In this document: piece after piece, positions 21,831 through 33,800 of the stretch | Numbering within the stretch: position 1 is the first letter of the stretch | How the letters are laid out: each line of letters starts with the position of its first letter | Assembly: GCF_949628215.1 (NCBI RefSeq) | Contig: NC_134281.1 | Location: 13,526,501 to 13,590,500 of the forward strand | Length of the DNA stretch: 64,000 bases | Origin: Phalacrocorax aristotelis | Taxonomy: Eukaryota > Chordata > Aves > Suliformes > Phalacrocoracidae | Direction of reading: 5' to 3' | Notes under the pieces: model-generated | Told to the model about the DNA's origin: nothing | What the model saw: only the letters and a program-made list of their open reading frames with translations | The model's database searches: none | Made by a program: the position numbers and the translations under genes

Positions 21831-24800
21831 GTGAGTGAAGGCTGGTGGGGTGGGGGTCGCCGCCATCCCTGTGGACTGGGGCGGGCCGACCGCCCCCCTG
21901 CGGCGGGGCTGGGCGGTGGGCGGGTGTCGGTCCCCTCACCGGGCACCGGAGCGCCCCGAGCACCGGGATCCCCGGCGGGGTGCGGGTCAGCCCGACCCCC
22001 CCCCCCCCCCCCGACCCCGGGAAACTACGGCAGGTCCAATTCCCCGGGACGCGGGGACCTCTGCGATAGGCATGTCCCCATCTCGCCCCTCCCCGCAAGC
22101 ACCGTTGGCTCCCCCGGTTCCGGGACCTGTGTCAGTCCCCGTTCCCCATCCCGGAGCTCTCCCTGGGTACCGGGCACCGCCCCCTCCCCGGCCATCAGAG
22201 TCCTCTGGAGTGGCCGGTCTCTGCCTCGGGACCCCCGGGGGATAACAGGGGAACCCCCGGGGTGCCAGCGCGGGGGGCTGAATGCAGGGGGGTTTCCCCC
22301 TGAGGGGATGGGGGCTCACCCGGGGTCTCCCGGGGCACGCAGCGGCGGTCCCCGGTGGCCAGCACCGACAGCACTCGCGGTGCGGGGAGCGGACGGACGT
22401 TGCCCTGGACGGGGCGCGCTCCCCGCCGCGGCGCTTCGGCAGGATAGACCCTGTTATGGCAGGGCTGCCCCAAAACCGCGTTCTCCGGTATTGATGGTTT
22501 CTTTTGGCGTCGTGGTAATTTTACTAACTACCGCGAAACTGGCACAAAGGAAGGAGGAACCACAAATTGCTCTGCGTTCCCCCAAGAGCCTCCTCTTGAA
22601 ATTTGGAGGAGAGGTAGGGTGCCAAGGAAAGGCAATTAAGTGCAGGAATAATATACATGAAATAGTTACGAAGGCTCTGCTTCTATTTTTAAATAGTCCG
22701 GGGAAATTTCCCAACAAAGGGATCCCCCTAAAGACCCATGAGGCTGAGATTGCCCTCTCCCTCCCCCCCATCCTTTTTGTACAGAAATCTGGTTAGTGTG
22801 GAACAGGAGTTTTGAACAGGGACGTTTAAAGAGTGGGGGAGTCTTTGTCTTGAGTCATTCTGGCAGGGAGGGAGGGCTGATTTCCCAATCAGTCGCTGTC
22901 TTCCAGCACAACGGAGCTGTGATACAGTGACATCCAGCCCCCTGGCACATCTCTCTTATTACCCCAGTCTCCTAAAAATGTTCATGGGGGAATATGTCAT
23001 CTGTGGAGCTGCTCTATCCATGAGCCGTATGTACAGTGCCTCGCCCCTGTCGTCTGGAGCTCCCTAAAGAGAAGGGATAAAGCCTTTTGGGTTTGCAAAC
23101 AATAGTGAGCTTAAAGAGCAAAATAGATCAGAAAACCTGTTGGGGTTTTGTGCCAATACTCTGTGGCACAGAAGCAATAAGCCTTTCCAGAGCTGAGCAG
23201 GGAGCCAGTTTTGTGGTTTCCTCCAGGCAGGTTGTCCACATTAGTGAAGACCTCGGGCATGGCTGGCAAAGGTCCTTTAGCTGTGTCTCAGCAGGAGACC
23301 CATGTCCCAAATTCAGCCAGACCTCCGCCTTCTCCCAGAGGAGGGCAAGGTACATGGTAGGGAGCTGCCATATTCCCACCCCGCCAACCTGCTGGCAAGG
23401 GTTGGCCCCATCCCCATCGCTTGAAAGCTACAGTTGCTGTGTAGAGGAAGGAGACTGGCCTCATGGTGATCTAAAAAATCTGGTGGCTCAAAGGACCACA
23501 GCTGAAACTGCTGTGCTGAGGGGAGGGTGTGTTTCTTGTTCTGCTGAGGCTGCTGGAAACTTTCTAGTGTTGCTGTCCAGCTGGTGATGATGGGGAGGGT
23601 TTGGGTCCTTGGCTTTCCCTGTGATTCTCTCTGCTGTCCTACAGGGAGAGGTGTAGGGGTGGGTGGTGGGCAGTAGCTCTGAGGGACAGCTCAGTTCCTA
23701 ATCTAGTGAAACTGTTAATCCTGGTGGGTTTTGGCAGCTCTTGGGGGCTGGACTCAGTTGGCCAGGCATCTCCAGACACCTGGAGTCCTACCTAGATGGG
23801 AGGTCAGAAGTGGAAATGCAGACTGCTGGGAATTTCTAAATCAAGCTCTATTGTGGTTAGTAGCTTTGCTCAGCTATTCCAGTCTGGAATAATTCACTGC
23901 ACTCTGGCCTTGTTCCTCCAGTCCTTCAGGACAGGAATAGTTAAAACCTGAGAGAGCTGGAGGGACTGATTGAGATGCCTTGATGCTGGGGGGAAGGCAT
24001 GCTTCCTGCAGCGTGCCTCCCAGGATCGGGAGCCTCCGCAGACCTGCAGGATGGGCTGAAATGGGACCTGTGCCTCACCAGGGTCCTATCAGACTGCTGG
24101 GCAGCACAGGTCTGCTGGCAGAACGTGGAAGCATCCCTCCAGGCTCTAGCATATCTGAGCCTCTTTGCTTTTGAAGTAGGAAAATGATGTGGTTAAAAGC
24201 AGAGGGAGAAGGGAGGGAATGTGTCTCTTCCCTCTTGTTGTCTCCCCAGGTGCTTGTCTGCAAGGGTGCTATTTAAGCTTCCCCCGGCCCCCCCCCCCCC
24301 CCCCCCGCCCCGCCTTTTTAGAAGATTCCTTGTTAGCATTGTGTGAACAAGCCTGAGCTGAGGGAATATAAATCAGGATGGATGAAAATTCCCTGTAGTC
24401 AGTTTTGCCTTGGCCTCTTCAGTGCCATAAGGAAATGTTCATTTAATTATAGGCATCGGGGTAGAAATAACTACATTAAGCCCTCAAGGGGAAGCTGCCA
24501 GTGGCGAGCTGTGGATCAGAGTGCACAAAAGTTTTTCTACTCGCTTAGCGTGGGAAGAATCTCTGGCATTTTCTGGGTACCTGAGTGACCAGCAGTAGCA
24601 GCAACAGCTGCCCTGTTGCAGGGCCAGGGGGAGAGGGGCTGCAGGGAAGGTATATCATGGCCCACAGCTGGTGGTCGGGTAAACTTGCTTCCAGTTCTCA
24701 CTGGCTGTTGAAACACGTAATCCCAAAAGAATGGAGAGAGGTGATTTGTCAGCCACACAAGTGCAGCCTGCACAGAGGCAAAGCAAATGTGTGTGTTGGT

Positions 24801-27800
24801 TTGTTCAGAGGACCAGGGATGCTGGCAAGGAAGATATGCCCTGTTCAGGTTCAAATCAGCCCCCTGCTGTCCCCATACCTGGTTAAGCCCCATTGTGGTT
24901 ACCAGGGTTTGGATGTACGTTCTTGTTTTGGGGATAATTTTTTATTGTTGGGGAGCCAACTTTGCAGCCCTCCCTCTAATGACAAATGCAATCATTTTTG
25001 GCTCTTCTTATCCTTCCTGATGTGTTGTGAAGGTAGTCAGGACCTGTACATGTGCCCCAGGACTACGAAACCTTTTATGAGCTTTTTTGCCTAGGATGCA
25101 TGAGGCTGATTGGAAAGTGGAGCCTCTTGGGGGTGAGATTGCTGTGCAGCATGCCAGCATGCTGCAGGGGCTGGAGCAGAGTGTAACCATTTTCTGCTCA
25201 GTGTTGTGCCCAGTGAGCTTTAAAGACCGTTTGGGGTCTAAAAGGCTTCTGTTACGTTTTGATGGGTGACCATGTCCCGAGGGAAGTCCCTTCTGTGTCT
25301 GCAGTAGTGCTTGCTCTGCCCGGGCAGGGAGGCTTTGAAGATGAAGCAGCCCTGAGCCTTTATTTGGTGTGCTGGAAATCAGACCGAGTGCTGCAGGGTA
25401 TGTGGTCCAGGTTGGGAGAGAGAAGAGGAAGCACAGGCCTGGCAAGGTGATTTTTAGCAGATAGATGAAATGCTTTGGGCCTGTGAGAGGGCAGAAGAGT
25501 CTATGGGCTGTGGTTTTTCTTTTAGATCAGTGGCTTTCATCCTGTGGTCTGTTAACCCCTGGGGGCCTGTGGGCTTCTTTGAGGAGGCCTATGAAAGGTA
25601 ACCAAGGAAAGAAAATTCACTTCTGCTGTATACAACTGTCTACCCGATGCTATTTCCCCAGGGGCTGCATCTCCCCGCCCCCGCCCTGAGTTGGGAGCTG
25701 CCACTGTGGATAGCGAGAAGCGCGGAGGAGAGCAGACATTGCAGCAGCAGAGGAGGGAGGTGTGAAGGCTACGAGACGATCTGGGGAGGGAGGGAAGGCA
25801 AACAGTCTGGGAGACTGAAACCAAGCAAGATTGTGCCTCCTGGCATGAATGGTTGAGCGAAGTGGGAAGGACAAGCAGGCTGGTCTGAGTTGCCGTGACC
25901 TGCTTGCATGGATACACTTCTGTGGAGATGGGTGGTGGTGTTTAGAGCAGTTACTGATCATAATGACAGGAGACCTGACTCTTCTCAGCGCTGGGCTGAG
26001 GAGGCTGGCATCCCTGGAGCTCAGGCCCCTGGTGCATGTGTGCTGAAAAGGGCACATCTGCAATTATCTGCAAAAGCAGATGCATCTTCTAGCATTGCCT
26101 TGCCATTTCTCGTGGATATACCTGGGCCTGTGTGCTGTAGATATTGTCTGCTGAAATGCCAAGAGAGCAAATGTTGGCAGTCCTTTCCAAGGTAGCGCCC
26201 ACTCAGTACGTGCAGGCATGCACACACTGTAGCCTGGTGTTTGAGCTCTCTGATTATGCTAGCTGTAAAGATCTGTAAAAGCTGAAAGATGCTGGTACAG
26301 CTACTGTGTGCTCTCACATCTCCCTCTAAAGAGTTTTCCAATTGCAAGGGCTGCTTCATTTGTGCCTCATCCCTCTTGTTCGCGCAGGTTGGTAAGCATA
26401 TGTGTTCTCAGCAGACCCGAGTGCTTTTCCCATTGATTTGTAAAATGTACCAGGGCCATGGGAAAGTGGATGGTTTTAGAGGGACACTTGGTGAGGGACC
26501 TGGTTGCTGGCAATACCGGAGGAGGATGGCAGTCTGATCTTGAAGCCCTAACTGGAAATGATCTCAGAGATTAGGCACCTGACTGGATTTGTAATTGGTC
26601 TAGTGCAGCATGGGAGAGCAGCGATAAGGCTGTGTGGGAGCTGGACTGGGAGAGGTCTCTTAGGTGGAGCATCCCAGCTCAGGTACGGTCTGTAACTCTG
26701 ATTTAGCATCAAAAGGACTTAGGCTGATATGTGGTTGTACCATATGCTTCCCTGTGCAAGCTATTTAGGGTCTGGGGTGCAGAGACTCCAGGTGAGCATG
26801 GGGGAATAGGCTTGGACATTCCTCAGCTGAACAACATTTTCTTCTCTTCCTCCACTGTCTGTGGTTGGGATCCTCTTTTATTATTTAAATTACTCTGTGT
26901 TTTGTTATGTTCTGGAAGTAGTTTGTGCCATTGGCTGTTCTGGCCTGGGGCCTCTCCCCTCTCTGCCCTTGGGCCTTGCTCCTTGGCTTTTCCAGGCACG
27001 GTGGTCTGAGGGAGGGAATATCCCTGGCAGATGCTTCCCTCATTTGGTCATTGTGTTTCTGTCCGAACCAATTATCAGTAGATGACCTATTCCTGACCCA
27101 GCTGTCCTAGGAAATAACATTGTTGGTAACTCCTGGGTTTGGGGTGGGCTAGAAAGGAAGGTCAACAGTAGCAGGGCCAGATGGACACTGTTGCAGCTGC
27201 TGCTTTGGCAATACTGAGATGCTCTGACCGCCCACCCTGGTACCCATTGTGTAAACTGCACTTGGGTGGTGTTGTACTGGCTCTTGCAGTTGGTGGGGAG
27301 AGACAGGTAAGTCAGAGCATGTGTTTAGGGGAGGGGTCTTCCCTTCAGCACTGCTTCTGTGGCAGTGTGGTGTAGCCACAGCACCCAGGAAGGAGAGGTG
27401 AAATTGACCTTCAGTTGGGTAAACTGAAGGGCACACCAGCCCCTTGATAGGTCAAGTCGATATGATGACATCTTAAGGGATGTTTGTGTGTTTCCTTGGA
27501 GAGGAAATTGAGGTTTACTTGTTAATTAAAAGGCAAGAAAATTTTGAAGGCTGTTTGACACAGTCACAGCCAGATTCCATTTCATCTCCCCAAATCCCTC
27601 CTCTCATTTCAGCTGGATACAGAAACAACTTATTTCCTCTTTCTCTTCTCCTATTCAGTAGGTCAGCTGGGAGTTTTTAAACAGTTGCCCTGTCCTGTGG
27701 AGAGGTGGCTTGCCTTGTGGCAAAGGGATAAACTGGTTCTTGGGCAGCTAATGTAGAAAATTCTTTGGGGTTCATTTAGAACTGTTTAGACATGGGAAAC

Positions 27801-30800
27801 CGCTCATATTCACAACAGTTTGGGAGAGAGATAGCATATGTTCTTCCCTCAGATTTATTTTTTTTTTCCTGCTGTTGAGTGAAACTGCTCAATCTGCATT
27901 GTCCGGGGCTGTTGCAGCAAATCCCCTGCTAAGCTGAACAGAGCAAGCTTCTCCACTTTGACTTGGAATTGTTTTCTGAGGGTCCAGTGGGGTCAGCAAC
28001 TAGCAAACTCATTTCATCTGTGTATCCTCCTGGCTGGCCTTGGAAAGGTAATGCTGCAGTATTATTCCCTGTTGTTGAAATCACCCATTCTGCTCCTTGC
28101 AGAGGTGAAGCATCTTTTGCAAGGTCATCATTACCTCCATGTGTCACCTTTGTGGATGCTAGCAGCTGGAGAGCTCACAGCCAGTGTGGGAGCTCCCATG
28201 CTGGTTTTGGTGCTTTCTCTCTGCCTTTGTTCCCTCTCCCCCCTCTACCTACCTCTCCCACTGTCTCTCCTTTCTTGCCCCTCCTCTGTCTGATCTGGGG
28301 AGGGTTTTCCCTCCCAAGCTCACAGCCCTGCCGTTTTCCCCAAAGGCTGGCTGCCCTCTTTAGCATGCAGAGCCTCATCTCTTCCAGGTTACGCAGAGGT
28401 GCTGCAAAAATAGAAATGAGACACAAACACCCCATTGAAGCAGCTGGCGAGCCCTGGCTCCGTTCCCTGCTCCCTCCCATCTACAGTTGCAGGGCTTTAT
28501 TCATTTCTGTTTCTTTATTCCTATCGCTTGATCTGCCTTTTAGAATACAAAATTGTGAGACTGATGGCTGGTAGAAGTCATCTAATCTCTGTTCCCCATC
28601 CTAGGAGGAAAATAACTAGCCACTGACACCCTGGGAGTTATATTTCCTCTTTCAGCTGTGTTCCTCTGCTCTTCCAGCTCAGCTCGTGCTTTGATTCTTT
28701 CTTTGCCTTGGAGTCGACAGCTGCATTGAGCTTCTTTATGAGGTGATTGGAAGAGAGAGGGAAGGTGGCAAATCTTGGGTCTGCTGTTTGGCATCCCAAG
28801 CCTTTGGGTTTTTGCTGCTGGTGCAAAAGGTATGAAGTGGTGTCAGGATGTTGTCTGGAGAGGTACTGATTTGTACACTGGTGCAACAGTGCTGTTAGCC
28901 CTGTGGCATTCAGGCTGGTGCTGGCATGGAGGGTCCCCCCAGGCCAGCCTCTGCATTCCATGCCTGTGCATCAGGCCCCAAGGTGTCCTACTCCAAATCC
29001 ACCCCAGGAGAAACCTGGCTTGCTCAGGGTGTGCCTATTAATGACTCATTCTTAGGGATGAGGTGGTGTAGTTTTATCTTGGGCTGAGCAGAGCTTCCCA
29101 GTAAACAAGATAATGCAGCTTAGAGGGTTTTAACTGGGTAAACACTTCAGAGTTAAGTGAGGGTAAACAAACTCCTGGGATCTGAGCTTCCCTCATGGAT
29201 GGGATTAGCTCTGTGGGTGCTCAGGTTCAACTACCATGAGAGGTCTGTTGTAGAGGTGGTGAGATGGGCTGTGGATGAGCTGTTGAGGCAGCCCAAACAG
29301 GGTGTAACTGATGGAAGAAGAAAGGCCTGAACCAGTCTTTGGAGCTGGCTTAGAGTTACGTTTTGAGGCTTTGCCTAGCTGGCTGGGAGACCAGCTGGGA
29401 GGATGTGTATTGCAGTGTGGCTAGAAAGCCAAGGCCCCATGTCAGCCATGTCTCTGCTAATGGGAGCTGGGGGAAACTGAGGCATTGGGGTGGATAAAGA
29501 GCTATGTAGGGTCCAGGCAGTCAGTTGCAGTCCCAACTACAGCAAATTTTCCATGCGGCCTTGGACCTGCTGTGGTCTCTCCCCATCCTTCTGCTCCCCT
29601 TTTCTGGACAACTTTGGCAATCATATTCCCTTCAGCCCCCTCACTGCTCTCTGTCATGTTTGCTTAAACTGTAAGCTCCTCAAGACAAGTGCTCTCTCCA
29701 CTGGGCTGCATGGGGCTCAGCAGTGTTCTCTGTTAGTGATGTAGGTGTCTTGTGTCAGTCTGGGGAAGCCCAGTCTAGGCACCATCACGTTGGAGCCTCC
29801 TGGTAAGCACCACTGAATTGGCACAGGGGCTGGCCTGGCCAGGTCTCTCCAGATCTGGACTCATGCATGAGAGATGTGCAAACTCTCATTTCCGGCTGTG
29901 GACTTCGCTGTGCGTGCACAGCTCAGAGGGAGCTGACCCATCCCCAGGGATGCCCAGAAGCACTTTGGCTGGCTCCGTGATTCTGCAGTAGCCTTATTCC
30001 CCTTTGATTACTCTGCCTCTGCCGTTCACTTTTTGTTGCTGTGCTGGCCTCAGCCGATCTTGCCTTAGATCAATAGAACAAACTGAACAGGACTGAGAAG
30101 TGCTGTAAGCCTGGCCCAAGTGTATATGGGAAAGAGCAACCAATATTGGATTTTGCTCAGTTCAGAGAACTGTGGAGGAAGGTGGAGAGGGTCAGAGCAG
30201 GCAGAAGGCTTGAGAAACACATTTCTGGCTTCCAGTGTTCCCAGGACAGGTTTAGTAATCAGACTGGCAAGTGAGCAGCAACTCCCAAACTTTTTGTGGT
30301 AGCAAGCTAACATTTTCAGTGAAAGCACCAGGGCCAGCCCATCTGCCATTGTCCTATGGCTCATCTTGGCACTTGCCCTCATTTGAATTTGTCCTTCTGG
30401 GATGTGGAGTATTGGGACATACATAGTGGTAGGAAGGAACCTCGGGAAGTTGCCTAGTCTGCCCTTGCCTGAAGGCAGTTCAGCTCTGCTTAAATCATTT
30501 CAGGCCACGTGTATCCAGATCTGCATGCAGCATCCAGGTGATGTCTCAGCAGTCCTTTGTAAAATCTCTCTATTTCTAATACTTCAGGACTGTGCAAGCA
30601 TTTTCACACCTGCATTACAGTGATATCTCAGAGCTGTTTCTAATACAGAAATTTTTCCTCTTAAGACATTTCTAATGGGTAGTTTCCTGTCTTGTATCAG
30701 AAATGCTTGGTGCTAGTTCTCAATGTAGTAATTTATCACTTTGTGCTATTCCTTTTCATAATATTTCTGTTATTTCCATTCTCAAGATCACCTAGCTGTA

Positions 30801-33800
30801 CCTACAGTCTTTCTGTGCAGTGAGGATGTTTCCTCGCTTTGTGTCCTTGTTCCTAATTTTTGTTCCAAGGTCACTTAGGAAAATGTTAAAAAGCAGCAGA
30901 TACAAGGACAGACCTTGAGGAATTCCACTAATAGCCTCCCTCCGGCACAAGCCTCTGTCATTTTTTGTATAACAGTTGCCTTACAGTTACCCTGCTAATC
31001 AGTGTCTTTTCTTGCCTCTCTTGTAATTCTGCATGAGGCACTGTATCAGATATTTTACTGGAGTCCAGATGGATTAGATCTGCTGCATTTCTCTTGCCTA
31101 GAAAATCAGTTATCAAAGAAAAATACCAAATTAGTCTTCATTTCAGCTTATTCAATTAGTTCAGTTCAGTGACTGGTTCATTAAGGATTGAGAAATTGAG
31201 TATGAGCTGAGAAAGCGGGAAAACTTGTCCTTTTTTCTTCTAATCTATGAATAAAAATCAGCTGTGAGAGGATGAGATCTTCTAGTTTTAATGTGCTGAA
31301 GAAGGGAGGGCTAGGAAGCAATTGGTTCAGTTCACCCAAATTAGTTACTTTGCTTGCTTAACAAAACTGTTTTAAATGTAAAACATGTTTTGGTAATCTC
31401 ATTTTTTTCTGTATGTCTCCATACTTGTGGTATTTATCAGTTGAATAAAGCCAAGTTCCAGGTGCTGTTTTCTTGCATTTTGATTGAAGTTCAGTATGCA
31501 TGCAAATGTACCTTGACACAAATTGCAATTAAAGTCTCACCTAGAAATCAAGAAGTGTCAGTCAAACCTTCTAATAGATAAAATGGAAATAAGGATATAA
31601 TTGTTGAAAGAAAAGTGTAAAATGCAACCCGCTTCCCTGCTTAGCGTTAGGTACATGTTTGCTGTTGGTATATTTTAATTCTTACCTGTGACAGCCCTTC
31701 TTTATGAAAAAAAAAATATGTGAATGCACGATGAAGTTCAAATCGATGACTTAAAAATAGATTTCCAGCCTGCTGATTTAAAACATGATTACTATTGGTG
31801 ATGTAAATAATTTTGGTTTAAATCAGTCCCCCTGCATATAATATAGCTGCAGATCAGGAACACTAGGGTGAAATCTTGCCTGGGTGAGAGTCACATAGGA
31901 AACTGTCATCGACTTCACAGGGTCAGAATTTCACGGCTTAAGTATGAGACATTCCACCTCCTCTCCAGGATAGGCAACTAACAAGTCACCCCATCCTTTC
32001 ATAGAGGCAAAAAACCTCAGAGAGGGTGAACCATTGTTGCCCCCTTGAAGAGAGGTGCCCCAGGAGGATGGCTGCTTGGCACTGACTCCTCCTGTATGTG
32101 AATGCTCCTCTGCATGCTTGTGGATGTTTCCCAAAATACCCTGATTTTCCTCATCAGCTGAGAGCGCAGCCCATCCAAGGGGCAGGTTACCCCAAAGGCA
32201 GGTGTGTGCAGCAGGTTGGTTTGGCAGGAGCAGGCTGCAAGGAGAAGACAGGCCCAATGGGTGTCAGTCCTATCTCTGACACAGGTTTATTGTCATTATA
32301 CAGGGACCTTGTGCCTCTGCCTTGCCTCTTCAGAGGAGCCAACTGCTGATGGCCTGACATCAACTTCCCTGCTGGAGTTTGCCATGATGTCCCACCTGGA
32401 GGCCATGAATTCCCATGAGCAAACCATCCCAGAGGCTGCGGAGCCTGATCTTGCCCCTAGCTCTCTGCATGCTGCCCCAGGATCAGGCTTTGCCAGTGAG
32501 GAGAATGAGGAATCCAAGATCTTACAGCCCCCGCAGTACTTCTGGGAAGATGGGGGAGAGCTCAACGACTCCAGCCTGGACTTAGGACCTGCAACAGGTA
32601 GGTTATTTTTACCCCATTCTTCCTCCCCACTCTGCAGGGATGCTGGGGAGGTGGAAGGATGTTGGGATCTGTCTTCCTGCTTTGACTTGACTCTTGCTAA
32701 GAGGGCCTGAGATTAAATGTCAGCTCTATTTTCTCACCTCAGTGCCTGATGTGTCCCCGGTGAACCCTGAGCAAGCACAGGCTTTAGAAACCAAGTTATA
32801 GCTGAGTCTTTATTCCTGAGCTGCTATGAGCTGGGAGAAGTATTGCCTCCACCTAGTTTCTCATTGCCTCGTGCCCTTCTTCCTCCCTCTCCTTCCCCCT
32901 TTTATGCTCTCTTATCTCTCCCTTCTTTCTGTTGCTGTCAATTAAGCACAACCTCAAGTTCTCAAGACCCTAGCTTGGAGATCAAGGCCATCTTGGGGTT
33001 TGAGTCAAAGCTGGGTTCCCTGGGTCAAATTCGGGATTCCTCAGTCTGTGACTTCAGTGGGGTTTTGGCCTGAGAGAAGAGAGCAGGTTTTTCTCCCTTG
33101 GGGAGCTGTCCTGTTGCCTTCCCTGACCTGCCTGCTTCCTGGGGAGTTGTGGCCAAAATGAGTTTCCTCAGCATTTGAGCTTGCTTTGCTTTGTGGAGTG
33201 TTTTCGGAGACCATTGAGTCTCCTCAGTGGTCTCCCCATGAGCCCCTCACTGGCTTTGGGATGCTGTCAGGGAGAAGGATGGGAGGAAGGAGGAGGAATG
33301 TTGTAGGTTTTCCAGTATCTTAGATTATTTCACATGCTACTGCTCTTCAGCGTCATGTGGAGAATGTATTAAGTGTTACCCAGGGTCCAGACTTCAGCCT
33401 TATCCCTTCTACCTTATCCGATATCACTGCCTCCCTCTCAGCAGGTCTGACTGAGGTCTGCAATTAGAAAGCACAAGTCTTGTTTTATCTTCACTCCTAT
33501 TTCTGTGACCTTAAAAAAAGACCTCTGTTCACACAGGGCTGAGGGCTGCTGCAGTGCTATGGCTCAGGCTGCCTGCTGGGGCACAGCGCACGCTACATGG
33601 GGCAAGGGCCATCCCAGCTTAGGTCTCCAAAGCCCTTTGCTCACTAACATTGCTGCGAAACTCATCTGGCCATGCTCTTGCTGCCCTGCGGCTCATGTGG
33701 TCCCCAGGGCGCTTGCAGGCCTGGCTGTGGGGAAGCTGTGCAGATGCTGCCTCTGCAGTGATGCTGGGGGGCAGATGGTGCGTGTTCCTACGAGCACATC

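Larger units (their letters stand above)
21200..22480 (+). promoter_or_regulatory. PODXL2: PODXL2 CpG island / promoter and first exon
   Basis: Abrupt shift to very GC- and CpG-rich sequence with many GGGCGG boxes (for example around 21680-21740), surrounding the PODXL2 start codon. There is no TATA box at a useful place, as expected for a CpG-island promoter. The transcription start is not determinable from sequence. Confidence 0.85.
21831..32333 (+). other. PODXL2 intron 1 (about 10.5 kb)
   Basis: Begins in the CpG island and then becomes ordinary noncoding sequence. It contains two long C runs (21996, 24288), a pyrimidine-rich tract at about 28200-28290, and old repeats at 25530, 29667, 30425-31160 and 31735-31936. 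I see no conserved coding exon or RNA gene. Confidence 0.8.

Noticed and set aside
21240-22796. Long open frames on both strands in the PODXL2 CpG island (208 codons minus, 321 codons plus)
   Set aside because: Stops are rare in such GC-rich sequence; the translations are Pro/Gly/Arg/Ala-rich without any domain and contradict the clear Kozak start and splice donor of exon 1.
27963-28574. 203-codon open frame in PODXL2 intron 1
   Set aside because: Overlaps a pyrimidine-rich tract giving Ser/Leu/Pro-rich translation with no recognisable domain.
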